A DNA stretch of 64,000 bases from Pedobacter jejuensis (GTDB lineage Bacteria; Bacteroidota; Bacteroidia; Sphingobacteriales; Sphingobacteriaceae). This document shows, one piece after another, positions 1-9,556 of the stretch; position 1 is the stretch's first letter, and each line of letters opens with the position of its first letter. The translations under genes and the position numbers were made by a program. The stretch spans positions 248,001-312,000 of the forward strand of contig NZ_RBEE01000043.1 in NCBI RefSeq assembly GCF_003725795.1, written 5' to 3'. Under the pieces are notes generated by a model that was given only the letters and a program-made list of their open reading frames with translations, ran no database searches and was not told the DNA's origin.

Positions 1-516
1 AAATAAACGGGCAACCGCTAAAGTAAATACATAATCTGCCTGGTTTTCGCCGCTATTAATACGGATACAAGCATCAGCAATAACACGTATGTTTTTAAAA
101 CTGCGTAATTCTTTAATTGCTTTATCAATATCTGTACACATTTCAACTAAAAGCTCTGCAATTTTAACAATTGGTTCACTAATCGCATTCATATTGTACA
201 TTTGCATACGGTTTGCGGTGCCATAAATGTAATCAGCAACGTCATCAACAGCAGTAGCTAATTGGTGTATGTCTTCTCTATCAAAAGGTGTAATAAAGTT
301 TCTGCTTAGTTCAAGGAAAATAGAATGGGTAATATCATCACCCACATGTTCCAGGCGTTCAATTTCTTTAAAAATTGTCTTTCTGCTTTCAGCATCAGCT
401 GTGCTAACCATTTCTAAAAGTGATTCAGCAATTTTTAGTGCATTGCTACCAGCTTGCTCAAATAAAGGGTGAAACTTTTTATCCTGAGGCGTAAAGAACT
501 TAAAAATATTGTTCAT
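1..516 (-). CDS. DUF47 family PhoU-like protein, C-terminus outside window
   Basis: The minus strand is open from an ATG at 514-516 to the window edge, giving the first 172 residues. The protein begins MNNIFKFFTPQDKKF and is helical and acidic, with ERLEHVGDDITH near residue 60 and AVDDVADYIYGTANRM near 90. These are typical of the DUF47 family (PhoU-related), which has metal-coordinating acidic helices. In many bacteria a DUF47 gene precedes a PiT-type phosphate permease and modulates it; that partner would lie off the left edge, so the role in phosphate uptake is inferred from the family. A PhoR-like kinase is encoded 0.7 kb upstream on the same strand, but a repeat region separates them and co-transcription is doubtful. 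Confidence 0.85.
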   Translation of the reverse strand, partial: MNNIFKFFTPQDKKFHPLFEQAGSNALKIAESLLEMVSTADAESRKTIFKEIERLEHVGDDITHSIFLELSRNFITPFDREDIHQLATAVDDVADYIYGTANRMQMYNMNAISEPIVKIAELLVEMCTDIDKAIKELRSFKNIRVIADACIRINSGENQADYVFTLAVARLF

Positions 517-654
517 GTTAATTTTTAATATGTTGCAAAGCTACAAGCCCAATGTTAAGTTAATGTTAATTTCTAAATTATATTAACGGTAATCAGTTGC
601 TTAATAGGTTAATTGTTTACTCAGCCTCAATAAATTTATAGTGGCAATCACTTA

Positions 655-1205
655 TCTTTCCTTAAATATCTCTTATGATATAAAAATCTGCGTTCAGCTT
701 TGTGTGCTCTGTGAATTCCTTCTCGACCTCTGTGGTAAAATACATTTAAGGAGATTAAACTATTTTAATTTTTGGAAAACAATGGTAATAAGCTTTTCGG
801 TAACTTTAGTCCCGCTAACCGCTTTAGCCCTCATAGAAAAATTCGGGGCTGCCGCTTTTATCGGGTTTAAAAACAGCGGTACAATTTTCTTCGCTTAGTT
901 TTTCGAAGCAATCTTATATGTTCTTAAATGTCTTATATGGTAAAAAATCTGCGTTCAGCTTTGTGTGCTCTGTGAATTCCTTCTCGACCTCGGTGGTAAA
1001 ATTCATTTAAAGAGATTGAACTATTTTAATTTTTGGAAAACAATGGTAATAAGCTTTTCGGAAACTTCAGTCCCGCTAAGCGCTGTAGCCCTCATAGAAA
1101 AATTCGGGGCTGCCGCTTTTATCGGGTTTAGAAACAGCGGTACAATTTTCTTCGGTTAGTTTGAGATGCAAGCTTATATGTTCTTAAATGTCTTATATGG
1201 TAAAA
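655..1205. repeat. tandem intergenic repeat, two copies with a ~261 bp period
   Basis: The 719-base gap between the DUF47 gene and the kinase is filled by two diverged direct copies. The segment starting AATCTGCGTTCAGC recurs at 685 and 946. Each copy carries a GTGTGCTCTGTGAATTCC block, then a block with GGGGCTGCCGCTTTTATCGG. Short open frames occur in both copies (641-898, 965-1159), but they follow the repeat and show no protein-like features. The second block, read on the minus strand, resembles the repeat at 45708-46078: CCGCTG, AAACCCGATAAA, AGCCC and TAGCGGG occur in the same order. Confidence 0.75.
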
Positions 1206-1235
1206 CCTCTTTATGCTACTTGCAGTTAAAATAAC

Positions 1236-2261
1236 CTAACTTACTTTTTGCAAAGTAAATGCAAAGGTTGTCCCAATTCCAGGTGTGCTTCTAACTGAAA
1301 TGGTTTGCTCATGTGCTTCTAAAATGTGTTTAACAATCGCTAAACCCAAGCCCGTACCACCAACTTCCCTTGCTCTGTGAGTATCAATGCGGTAAAAACG
1401 CTCAAATAATCTCGAAAGATGTTTCTCTTCAATGCCTATCCCATTATCCGTAACCTCAATTAAAAACTGATCATGCAATTCAAAAATCTTGATTGCTGTT
1501 TCACCATTTTCAATACCGTATTTAATGCTATTTACCATAAGGTTAATCAAAACCTGGCGGATTTTCTCCCTATCGGCATTAACCATCGTTACAGCAGTGT
1601 ATTTATCCTTAAAAAACAGATTTATATTTTTCCTTTTGGCCTTATCTTCCAAATTCTCCATCACATCTTTCGCAAGCTGTACAAAATCAAATTTTTGGTA
1701 GTTAATCGGCGATTCTCCGGTTTCAAGTTTAGCGATGGCATCTAAGTCATTAATTAGGTAACTTAAACGCTCCACATTATTTTCAGCTTTTTTTAAAAAT
1801 TTCGTTGCCATTTCCGGGTCATCTATCAGGCAATCTTGTAAGGTTTCAATATAGCCTTGAATGGCAAAAAGAGGAGTTTTGAATTCATGCGATACATTCG
1901 AGAGGAATTCCCGGCGAAATTGTTCCTGCTTTTTCAGTAAATCAATTTCCTTTTTCTTAGCTCCTGCCCACTCTTTAACCTCGTGTTCAACATCATTTAT
2001 GGGGTCAGAACTTACATATTCGCCAAGTGCATCTTTTAAATCTTTCCCTAATTTTAGGTTATGAATAAGCTTATAAATTAATTTGATTTTGGTGTAGATG
2101 TATTTCTCTAAAAGATAGTAAAAAACTAAAAAGCTACTTAAAAACGAAACGCCGAAAGAGATGGCAAGGTAATACCAACTATGTTGAAAATAGAAGTTTA
2201 CTATGCCAATAGATAAGCCTACGGCAGCAGCAGTAAATAAAACCAGCACACTTAATTTCAT
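1236..2261 (-). CDS. membrane sensor histidine kinase, PhoR-like
   Basis: The protein has 341 residues. Two hydrophobic segments (about 5-24 and 28-51) anchor it in the inner membrane with almost no periplasmic part, so it probably senses within the membrane or through partners. A linker leads to a dimerisation/phosphoacceptor domain with SNVSHEFKTPL (His125). The ATPase domain follows, with an N box near 242 (NLMVNSIKYG), then DNGIGIEEKHL, FERFYRID and GGTGLGLAIVKHI. Domain order and length fit PhoR/WalK-type kinases. No response regulator is adjacent. A link to phosphate is suggested only by the nearby DUF47 gene. Confidence 0.88.
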   Translation of the reverse strand: MKLSVLVLFTAAAVGLSIGIVNFYFQHSWYYLAISFGVSFLSSFLVFYYLLEKYIYTKIKLIYKLIHNLKLGKDLKDALGEYVSSDPINDVEHEVKEWAGAKKKEIDLLKKQEQFRREFLSNVSHEFKTPLFAIQGYIETLQDCLIDDPEMATKFLKKAENNVERLSYLINDLDAIAKLETGESPINYQKFDFVQLAKDVMENLEDKAKRKNINLFFKDKYTAVTMVNADREKIRQVLINLMVNSIKYGIENGETAIKIFELHDQFLIEVTDNGIGIEEKHLSRLFERFYRIDTHRAREVGGTGLGLAIVKHILEAHEQTISVRSTPGIGTTFAFTLQKVS

Positions 2262-2294
2262 ACCGCAATTTAGTTTTTTTATGTTAACCGAATG

Positions 2295-3059
2295 TTAACT
2301 TAACTGCTTTTCGGTTAAATATTTCCAGTATCTTTTTGGTACATGTTGTACATGAAGTTTCGTGTTTTTACGTGCAACGATATTTGCACTTTTAAAGTAA
2401 TCCTTCCATAAAACGGAATACAATTCTTCTTTCTCATCTAATAAAATAGCAGATGGATTTTTGCTATTAACACCATTAGTGAAATTTATGGTAATTTCTT
2501 CTACCGTGCTTAAGTTATAATGAAGCCCATATTTGCGTTTCAAATCATAAATTATCCATTGCTGGTCGGCATACCGGTTTTTAAAATGATTGGAGATTAA
2601 AGGAAGCACATTAAAATCAGGATCGACACCTGTGTAAAAAATTCCATCAGCTGTATGTTGAAAGCGAATAAAAGCCTCCATTCTATGTTTCTCTCGCTCT
2701 ACGCTTTTAGCATATTTTGCTAAAGCAATTACGTGTTCGTTACCGTAATTATTCTGGGCACCCAATTCATTTTGAAAAATGTAGATAGTAAATTGAAAAA
2801 GATGGTTGTAAGCCTCTGGAATTTCTGATAGATAGGAACAATAGAATATCCTGAGCCAATCTTTCTTAAGTTTTTTCTGTAATCCTTTCCAAACCCTATC
2901 TGCCTTGTCAGAATTTGATTCTACCAAAAGGGATTCTGCAAACGCCTCTGGCTGAAACATTTCTGTTGATTTAAGCACAACTTTTCCAGGTTTGCGCTCA
3001 AACCATTCGAATACTGCGGTTAAAAGACCGGGTAAAGAGCCATCGAAAATGTAATTCAT
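2295..3059 (-). CDS. TIGR03915-type putative DNA metabolism protein
   Basis: This 254-residue protein starts MNYIFDGSLPGLLTAVFEW and contains RFQHTADGIFYTGVDPDFN and FKNRYADQQWIIYDLKRKYG. These match what I recall of the TIGR03915/DUF4130 family, annotated as a putative DNA metabolism protein found beside a radical SAM enzyme. That enzyme is encoded immediately upstream, 27 bases away on the same strand, so the two are probably co-transcribed. The biochemical reaction of the pair is not established; a role in DNA repair or base modification is a family-level guess. There is no signal peptide or membrane segment, so it is cytoplasmic. Confidence 0.8.
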   Translation of the reverse strand: MNYIFDGSLPGLLTAVFEWFERKPGKVVLKSTEMFQPEAFAESLLVESNSDKADRVWKGLQKKLKKDWLRIFYCSYLSEIPEAYNHLFQFTIYIFQNELGAQNNYGNEHVIALAKYAKSVEREKHRMEAFIRFQHTADGIFYTGVDPDFNVLPLISNHFKNRYADQQWIIYDLKRKYGLHYNLSTVEEITINFTNGVNSKNPSAILLDEKEELYSVLWKDYFKSANIVARKNTKLHVQHVPKRYWKYLTEKQLS

Positions 3060-3086
3060 TTAATTCTGTGCTTCCGTGGCATACTT

Positions 3087-4346
3087 CTAAAACAGAAGCA
3101 TTTGATTATTATCGGTTTTTAAATATTTACTCTGACTATCTGCCATTATAAAAGCTTTAATTTGTGTGCCTTGATAATCCTTTATTTGATATGGAGTATC
3201 TGCACAGGTAATAAAATGCTTTGCACGATTGTAGGCTACACCAATCTTTTTTAATTGGTCTATCCGTAATTTTCCAAACTTTCTGGCTTGTACAATCTTA
3301 TTTGCCGACATAACGCCAATTCCAGGAATACGTAAAATCATTCTATAATCTGCCTTATTTATATCCACCGGAAAATGTTGCATATTTCGAATGGCCCAAC
3401 TTAATTTTGGATCTATATCTACATCCAGATTTGGATTGGCGTCATTTAAAATTTCCTGCACCTTAAAGCCGTAAAAGCGCATCAGCCAATCGGTTTGATA
3501 GAGTCTGTTTTCTCGTAATAATGGTGGTTGAGTACCCAAAATAGGCATTCTGGAATCGTTACTTATCGGTACATAGCCAGAATAATAAACGCGTTTTAAA
3601 GCGAAATTCTTATAAAAAGCACTTGCTGTGTACATAATATCTTTATCGCTCTCTGGCGTTGCGCCAATTACCATTTGTGTGCTTTGCCCTGCCGGAACAA
3701 ATTTCGGAATGTGTTTAATCAGTTTCTTATCAGCAGCGAATTGCGAAATGTTCTGCTGAACAAAAGCTAGTGGTTTTATCACATCAGCGTGGCTTTTCTC
3801 AGGCGCCAAAAGTTTTAAACCTGCTTCAGTGGGCATTTCTAAATTGATGCTCATTCTATCAGCGTATAAACCGGCTTCTTTTATCAATTCATCGCTTGCA
3901 CCAGGTATAGTTTTTAAATGAATATAGCCATTGTAGTTTTGCTCCAAGCGAAGTTTCTTACAAACCAGAAGTAATCTTTCCATTGTAAAATCAGCATTTT
4001 TAAAAATACCTGAACTTAAAAATAAACCTTCAATGTAATTTCGGCGATAAAAATTCATTGTTAATTCAACCACTTCATCAACGGTAAACGCAGCTCGTTT
4101 AACATCATTACTTTTTCGGGAAACACAGAATAGACAATCGTATATACAATGATTGGTAAGCAGAATTTTTAGTAAAGAAACACAACGACCATCTTCAGTA
4201 TAAGTATGGCAAATACCCGAACTATGGCTATCGCCTAAACCTTTATTATCATTTTTCCTTGTACCGCCGCTCGATGAACATGAAACATCATACTTAGCAG
4301 CATCAGCAAGGATATTTAATTTTTCGCGAATCCGATCAAAAGACAT
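3087..4346 (-). CDS. putative DNA modification/repair radical SAM protein (TIGR03916 type)
   Basis: The protein has 419 residues. It carries a radical-SAM cluster motif of CX3CX2C form (NHCIYDCLFCVSRKSND, about residues 66-82), so it should bind a 4Fe-4S cluster and cleave S-adenosylmethionine. The core is followed by a C-terminal helix-hairpin-helix (RIPGIGVMSANKIVQARKFG, about 341-360), a typical non-specific DNA-binding element. Radical SAM plus HhH and the neighbouring TIGR03915 partner match the family annotated as DNA modification/repair radical SAM. The pair forms a compact operon with this gene first. Substrate and product are unknown. Confidence 0.87.
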   Translation of the reverse strand: MSFDRIREKLNILADAAKYDVSCSSSGGTRKNDNKGLGDSHSSGICHTYTEDGRCVSLLKILLTNHCIYDCLFCVSRKSNDVKRAAFTVDEVVELTMNFYRRNYIEGLFLSSGIFKNADFTMERLLLVCKKLRLEQNYNGYIHLKTIPGASDELIKEAGLYADRMSINLEMPTEAGLKLLAPEKSHADVIKPLAFVQQNISQFAADKKLIKHIPKFVPAGQSTQMVIGATPESDKDIMYTASAFYKNFALKRVYYSGYVPISNDSRMPILGTQPPLLRENRLYQTDWLMRFYGFKVQEILNDANPNLDVDIDPKLSWAIRNMQHFPVDINKADYRMILRIPGIGVMSANKIVQARKFGKLRIDQLKKIGVAYNRAKHFITCADTPYQIKDYQGTQIKAFIMADSQSKYLKTDNNQMLLF

Positions 4347-4456
4347 AAAATTTTATTTACTAACAAATATAGTTTTAATAACTAAAAATATTAGTATTCA
4401 GATTTTATAATCCTATTCCTGATTGGAATAAAATAAGTTTTAAAAGATGCAGGAGT

Positions 4457-5101
4457 TTATTTGCCTTCCCACTCTGCATAAAAATGGTCCAGATATAGCA
4501 GCATAAAATTATGGCGTTCTAAAGCGATTCTTTTACCTTCGGTGGTGTTCATCATATCCTTTAATAAAAGCAATTTTTCATAAAAATGGTTTATAGTAGG
4601 AGCAGATGTGTTTTTGTAACTTTCTTTATTTTGATGCTGTTCAGGGAGAATTGATGGGTCGTATAAAACACGATTTTTAAAACCTCCGTATGTAAATGCC
4701 CTGGCAATTCCTATGGCGCCAATGGCATCCAATCGGTCTGCATCTTGAACAATTTCCATCTCTTTTGATGTAAAGCTTTGATTATCAAAACTGTTTTTGA
4801 AAGACATATTTTGAATAATCAATTTTACCTGTCTGATTACATCTTCGGATACATAAATTGATTTAAGAAAGTCTTCTGCAACTTGCGGTCCCAATTCTTC
4901 GTTGCCGTTATTAAATTTAGGGTCTGCAATATCATGTAAAAGCGCTGCCAAGGCAACAATCAATTCATCACCTTTTTCGGCATGATTAATTGTTAAAGCA
5001 GTTTTATAAACGCGTTCAATGTGAAACCAATCGTGTCCGGCTTCTGCATTTTCTAACGTTTTCTTTACAAATTCTGTGGTGGTTTTTATTACATCCTGCA
5101 T
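4457..5101 (-). CDS. HD-domain phosphohydrolase
   Basis: I place the start at the ATG at 5099-5101 (214 residues); an upstream in-frame TTG at 5119 would add only six residues. Metal ligands of the HD superfamily are visible: HDWFH (His23, His27), LLHDIAD (His56, Asp57) and DADRLDAIGAIG (about 124). This arrangement is shared with YedJ/YpgQ-like small HD hydrolases, which act on nucleotides or similar phosphate esters. The protein is cytoplasmic, with no other domain. It is transcribed in the same direction as its neighbours, with about 110 bases before the radical SAM gene. The substrate cannot be told from sequence. Confidence 0.85.
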   Translation of the reverse strand: MQDVIKTTTEFVKKTLENAEAGHDWFHIERVYKTALTINHAEKGDELIVALAALLHDIADPKFNNGNEELGPQVAEDFLKSIYVSEDVIRQVKLIIQNMSFKNSFDNQSFTSKEMEIVQDADRLDAIGAIGIARAFTYGGFKNRVLYDPSILPEQHQNKESYKNTSAPTINHFYEKLLLLKDMMNTTEGKRIALERHNFMLLYLDHFYAEWEGK

Positions 5102-5171
5102 ACGATAATCTTTTTTCAAAGTTATCGTAATAAATGCAGGATGAAAATTTGATTTAATTTTTTTGAGCTGA

Positions 5172-5450
5172 CTATTTATGTGCGACTACAAGTTCTTCTT
5201 CTGAGATTGTTTTTAACAACGCTGCAGGTTCTAAGGTAATTAGATGAGTTACGTCAATTTCTAAGATGGATGCAATTTGAAACATGCGTTCAATCGTTAA
5301 TTTACTATAACCAAGTTCAATTTTACTGTACGCATTTTGGGAGATTTTCAACTTAGCAGCTAAATAATCTTGAGTATAATCTCTGAATTCTCTAACTTTT
5401 CTAATATTCCCGGCTACATTCTTCGTCTTCAAAGCCAATAGATCTTCCAT
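5172..5450 (-). CDS. XRE-family helix-turn-helix regulator
   Basis: A 92-residue protein consisting of one Cro/CI-type helix-turn-helix: NIRKVREFRDYTQDYLAAKL, then ISQNAYSKIELGYSKLTIER (about 35-54) as turn and recognition helix, then MFQIASILEIDVTHLI. The C-terminal tail is too short for a ligand or dimerisation domain. It lies upstream of the HD hydrolase gene on the same strand with a gap of about 70 bases and might be co-transcribed. The target is unknown. Confidence 0.85.
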   Translation of the reverse strand: MEDLLALKTKNVAGNIRKVREFRDYTQDYLAAKLKISQNAYSKIELGYSKLTIERMFQIASILEIDVTHLITLEPAALLKTISEEELVVAHK

Positions 5451-5693
5451 AGGTAAGGATGTTTTTTTTATATACTAATACCATAATAAACGAAAATTGT
5501 TCCATTTAGGATTTATAAAAGGCCGATTTTTGAATCAAAAGTGTTATATAGGCCTCTGAGGGCAATATTTGTAGGAAAAAAATTGCTATAAAATTCTGAA
5601 TCAATGCGTTGAAAAGTGAATAACTATTGCTTTTAGGGTAATTTAAAACTATGTTTTTGAGTAAAATTTAAAAAAATTGTCTAGTATTTCCGA

Positions 5694-6890
5694 CTATAAG
5701 TCATTCTGCTGCACATCATTAACAGGCAGTCTGCGGCTACCATCATACAATTCATATTCTAACAAACGGCAATCGAGTTTACCATTATAAAATTCTACTT
5801 TTTTTGATGCCTTTAAACCTATTTTTTTCGCTAAGTCTGGGTTTCCGGTAAAAATGTAACCAGAGTATCCTTTGCACTCTTTCTTCATAAAATCACCCAT
5901 GCGTTTATAGGTTAGTTCCAGCTGACTATGAACACCCAAGCGTTCACCATATTCTGGATTAAAAACCACAACGCCTTTGCCATTTTCTGGAACTGGCGTA
6001 GCTTCAAAATCGCATACCTCAAAATCGATAAGTGTATCTACACCGGCAGTTTTTGCATTTCGTCTGGTCACTTCAACAGCATCCTCAGAAATATCAGAAG
6101 CAACGATTTTTAAATCGATGTTTTTAATTACTTGGTCTTTTAATATTCTTCGTTCTGCAAAAAACTCTTCTTCGTTATAACCCATAATATGCATAAAACC
6201 ATAGTTCATGCGGTAAAGTCCGGGTGCCCGATTGGTTGCGATCAATGCAGCCTCTATAGCTAAAGTTCCAGAACCACACATCGGATTGATAAATGGCGAT
6301 TTCTTATCCCATTGGGTAGCATAAACTACACCTGCCGCCAAAGCTTCTAACATTGGTGCTTTTCCTGGTATTTTGCGGTATCCGTGTTTGGCTAATGTTT
6401 CGCCCGAAGTATCCATAAAAACATCTGCTTCAGCATCTTTCCAATATAAATGAACTACAGTTTTATTCCCATCTGAACCAGAATTTGGGCGAATGCCTTT
6501 CTTTTCTTTTAGTCTATCTACAATGGCATCTTTAACTTTTAAATTGGCAAAAAGAGGTGTCGTAATATTTGGATTATCAACGTTCGATGTAACCGAAAAA
6601 TAGCCGGTAAAATCTATCAAATCTTCCCATTCAATAGCCGAAATTTCATTATACAAATCATCAGGCGTTATGGCCTTAAAACTTTTTATAGAATAAAGTA
6701 TCTGACTTGCACAACGCAAATTCAAATTTAGCTTTATACACTCTGTAAGGCTTATATTAAGCTCAACGCCTGTAGCAAAAGCTCGTTCTATGGTGTAACC
6801 TAAGGCCGTAACTTCGTCTTGTAAATAGGGAGAAAGGCGCTTGTTGCAGGTAATAATTACCTTGCTTTTATTGTGGAAAACTTGCATCAT
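5694..6890 (-). CDS. THUMP-domain class I RNA methyltransferase (RlmL/YpsC-like)
   Basis: The 398-residue protein has an N-terminal ferredoxin-like/THUMP region (about 1-160) and a C-terminal Rossmann methyltransferase. The SAM-binding stretch is FINPMCGSGTLAIEAALIA (about 199-217). The catalytic motif reads FNPEYGERLG, where the amino-methylating N6/N2 families usually show NPPY. By family it is an N2-guanine methyltransferase for 23S rRNA (domain I of RlmL). It starts 69 bases from the divergently transcribed DUF3127 gene, so the two promoters lie back to back. Two adjacent ATGs (6888-6890 and 6885-6887) are equally possible starts. Confidence 0.86.
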   Translation of the reverse strand: MMQVFHNKSKVIITCNKRLSPYLQDEVTALGYTIERAFATGVELNISLTECIKLNLNLRCASQILYSIKSFKAITPDDLYNEISAIEWEDLIDFTGYFSVTSNVDNPNITTPLFANLKVKDAIVDRLKEKKGIRPNSGSDGNKTVVHLYWKDAEADVFMDTSGETLAKHGYRKIPGKAPMLEALAAGVVYATQWDKKSPFINPMCGSGTLAIEAALIATNRAPGLYRMNYGFMHIMGYNEEEFFAERRILKDQVIKNIDLKIVASDISEDAVEVTRRNAKTAGVDTLIDFEVCDFEATPVPENGKGVVVFNPEYGERLGVHSQLELTYKRMGDFMKKECKGYSGYIFTGNPDLAKKIGLKASKKVEFYNGKLDCRLLEYELYDGSRRLPVNDVQQNDL

Positions 6891-6959
6891 ATTATATGCG
6901 AAGTTATCAATAAAATTATAGAGATTTGATCTTTATAGTACAATTAAGTAGTATTTGAT

Positions 6960-7334
6960 ATGGAAATTAAAGGAAAAGTACACGAAGTAGGTGCCACACA
7001 ACAAGTAAGTGAAACGTTTAAAAAACGCGATTTAATAGTAGAATTTGCAGAAAACCCTACATATCCGGAGTACATCCGTTTTGAGGCTTTGCAAGATAAA
7101 ACAGCATTATTAGATAGTTTTAAAGCAGGCGATGAGGTTGAAGTTTTCTTTAATTTACGTGGTCGCCCTTGGACAGATAAAACAGGAAAAACATCATATT
7201 TTAACAGTTTGGTAATTTGGCGTATTAACGCTATTGCTGGTGGTGCACCTGCGGCAGCAACAAATACACCTGCCTATGCAGCACCTGCTGATGTAAGCAA
7301 TACAGCCGGTGAAGATGATGACCTGCCATTCTAA
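6960..7334 (+). CDS. DUF3127 protein, OB-fold-like with an SSB-type acidic tail
   Basis: A 124-residue cytoplasmic protein. Residues 1-95 (MEIKGKVHEVGATQQVSETF through FNSLVIWRI) form the DUF3127 domain, which resembles a single OB fold. An Ala/Pro-rich linker follows and the chain ends in EDDDLPF. This tail matches the C-terminal peptide of single-stranded DNA-binding protein (consensus DDDIPF), the docking peptide for SSB partners such as RecO, PriA, RecQ and Exo I. A role in ssDNA metabolism is therefore a reasonable inference, although the family itself is uncharacterised. It is followed by a terminator-like hairpin. Confidence 0.85.
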   Translation: MEIKGKVHEVGATQQVSETFKKRDLIVEFAENPTYPEYIRFEALQDKTALLDSFKAGDEVEVFFNLRGRPWTDKTGKTSYFNSLVIWRINAIAGGAPAAATNTPAYAAPADVSNTAGEDDDLPF

Positions 7335-7363
7335 TAAAGATTCTTTTTAATAAACAATTTGAT

Positions 7364-7390
7364 AAATGCCGGATGTAATCTGGCATTTTT
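7364..7390 (+). terminator. intrinsic terminator after the DUF3127 gene
   Basis: The stem AAATGCCGGA / TCTGGCATTT, with a short loop and trailing T residues, lies 30 bases downstream of the DUF3127 stop codon. Confidence 0.7.
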
Positions 7391-7556
7391 CGTTTATACA
7401 TAATTCGGTTTAAAATTAAACTATCATACTGTTCTTGTTAAAATATGTTAAATACATGCTTTTCAGGCACTTATTAAGTATTTTTACGAGCGTTAAGTTT
7501 TTTAAATCTGATGGTATATTTAACATGCCTTACTTAATAAATCGACTAATTATTAA

Positions 7557-9374
7557 ATGAAGAAAAGAAGTTTTTGGTTAATTACCGTTTTAATGACGGT
7601 AGCTTTACTTGGTGTTTTTGTAATGCAATTGTATTACATCAGGGAAGCCTATAACCTAAAATCTCAACTGTTCGATCAGCAAGTAAACCAAACGCTTACA
7701 TCAGTCGTAAATAAGCTTCAACGGTTAAATGCAGCAGATAGAATAAATAAAAAAGATGCTGAAAATAAAATAAGAAGAGGGCAAGATATCAGACAACGAT
7801 TGCTTGATATAAAAGATTTAAAACAACAATTTGCACAGGCCTCAGAAATAAGGCAAGCTGAGCGAGAAAGCCAGATTGAAAACTACCTTAATCAGCAAGA
7901 TAGCTTAATACGCGAAAGGTTTGTTGCACCTAAAGTAATTACCGAGCAAGAATACGTTTCGCTTTCGCCAGGTGGAAATGCAAGGTTGGATTTGCAAATG
8001 GAAGCTTATGTTGACTTAAATAGTTATACCATAAAGGGCTACAGCATGCGCTCAAAGCCGATATTAAATACTGCAAAAACTTTTAATTTTAGAACACCAC
8101 AAAACCTTCCCGATACAATTAGATACCAGGTTTTTGATAACCGAGGTTATCCTAAGTTTGTTTATTTGCCAAAAATATCAGAGGAATTAGTAAAAAAATT
8201 TAAACGTGAAGATGCAATAGCGAAACGAAAACTTGAAGTTCAAATATCGGCTCTTGGGAAAGTACCTGCGGAATATTCTTACTACAAACTTTTAGATGAT
8301 GTAGCCAAAGAAATGAAAGAGAAAGATATCCCGCTTTACAAAAGAATAAATTTTAATAACCTGGAGCAACTTCTGCGTAAGGAATTGCTCAATCATAACA
8401 TCAACCAACCATATAACGTACAGGTTAAACTGGCGCAAAAAGATTCTGTATTGTATCTACAGGCCTCACATCAAAATGCGGTATTTCTACCCGATAATAC
8501 CTACAGAACTGAGCTATTTAACAATGATTTGTTTAGAGACCCAGGTGTTTTGGAAATAAGTTTCCCGGGTAAGAATTCAGCTATTGTTGGCAATTTGAGC
8601 GCCACCTTGGCATCATCTGTCGGTTTGTTATTGGTATTGGTTTTTATCTTTAGCTATACATTATATGCCATATTAAAACAGAAGAAAATTTCTGAGATGA
8701 AAACAGATTTCATCAATAATATGACGCATGAGTTTAAAACGCCGGTTGCAACGATAATGATAGCAAGCGAAGCGCTTAAAGACCCTGAAATTACAGAAGA
8801 CAAAGCTCGGTTAAAACGATTGGCTGGTATAATTTACGATGAAAATGTTCGTTTGGGTAGCCATATTGAAAGGGTTTTAAGCATTGCCCGCTTAGAAAAA
8901 GGCGAACTAAAATTAGAGCATGAAGAGGTTGATATGAACGATTTAATTATGATTGTTCTAGACAGTATGAGCTTGCAACTGCAGAAAAAAAATGCAATTT
9001 TAAATGTAAATACCGATGCCGAAAATGCTGTAGTTTTTGGTGATGAGCTTCACTTATCAAATGTATTGTACAATTTAATCGATAATGCAAATAAGTACAG
9101 CAAAGAAATCCCTGAAATAACCATTGCCACCAGAAACGCTGGTAAAAACTTAATCATCGAGGTAACTGATAAAGGTATTGGTATGAACAAAGAAAATGCT
9201 AAAAGAATATTTGACCAGTTTTATAGAGTGCCAACAGGTAACCTGCACGATGTTAAAGGCTTTGGTCTTGGTTTAAACTATGTGCAGGATATTATTAAGA
9301 AATTAAACGGAACCATTAAAGTAAGTAGCGAAAAAGATAAGGGTACCACCTTCGAAATATCTTTACCTTTATAA
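7557..9374 (+). CDS. rprX: sensor histidine kinase, RprX-like
   Basis: The protein has 605 residues. Transmembrane segments at about 6-27 and 351-373 enclose a periplasmic sensor of about 320 residues that is helical near its start and has no recognised fold. The cytoplasmic part has NNMTHEFKTPVATI (phosphoacceptor His391), then NLIDNANKYSKEIP, DKGIGMNKENAKRIFDQFYR and FGLGLNYVQDII of the ATPase domain. Size and architecture match the RprX group of Bacteroidetes kinases, and the response regulator 182 bases downstream is of RprY type. The symbol is transferred by resemblance and the stimulus is unknown. Confidence 0.85.
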   Translation: MKKRSFWLITVLMTVALLGVFVMQLYYIREAYNLKSQLFDQQVNQTLTSVVNKLQRLNAADRINKKDAENKIRRGQDIRQRLLDIKDLKQQFAQASEIRQAERESQIENYLNQQDSLIRERFVAPKVITEQEYVSLSPGGNARLDLQMEAYVDLNSYTIKGYSMRSKPILNTAKTFNFRTPQNLPDTIRYQVFDNRGYPKFVYLPKISEELVKKFKREDAIAKRKLEVQISALGKVPAEYSYYKLLDDVAKEMKEKDIPLYKRINFNNLEQLLRKELLNHNINQPYNVQVKLAQKDSVLYLQASHQNAVFLPDNTYRTELFNNDLFRDPGVLEISFPGKNSAIVGNLSATLASSVGLLLVLVFIFSYTLYAILKQKKISEMKTDFINNMTHEFKTPVATIMIASEALKDPEITEDKARLKRLAGIIYDENVRLGSHIERVLSIARLEKGELKLEHEEVDMNDLIMIVLDSMSLQLQKKNAILNVNTDAENAVVFGDELHLSNVLYNLIDNANKYSKEIPEITIATRNAGKNLIIEVTDKGIGMNKENAKRIFDQFYRVPTGNLHDVKGFGLGLNYVQDIIKKLNGTIKVSSEKDKGTTFEISLPL

Positions 9375-9556
9375 AAGCAAGCGAAAAACTATCGATACAA
9401 AATAGTGCTATACCGATACATAAAAAGGTTTACAATAAAACTTATCTAAAATAGCTGATAATTAATTTTATATCAGTTTTAGATTAAACCGTAATGCAAA
9501 ATCATACTCAAACCCTTAGCGTAGGCCAAAGTGCTTACACCAATAACTATAAAGAA

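Noticed and set aside
641..1159. Two short ORFs (641-898 and 965-1159) as genes
   Set aside because: They are the same reading through two copies of an intergenic repeat; composition and lack of motifs argue against coding.
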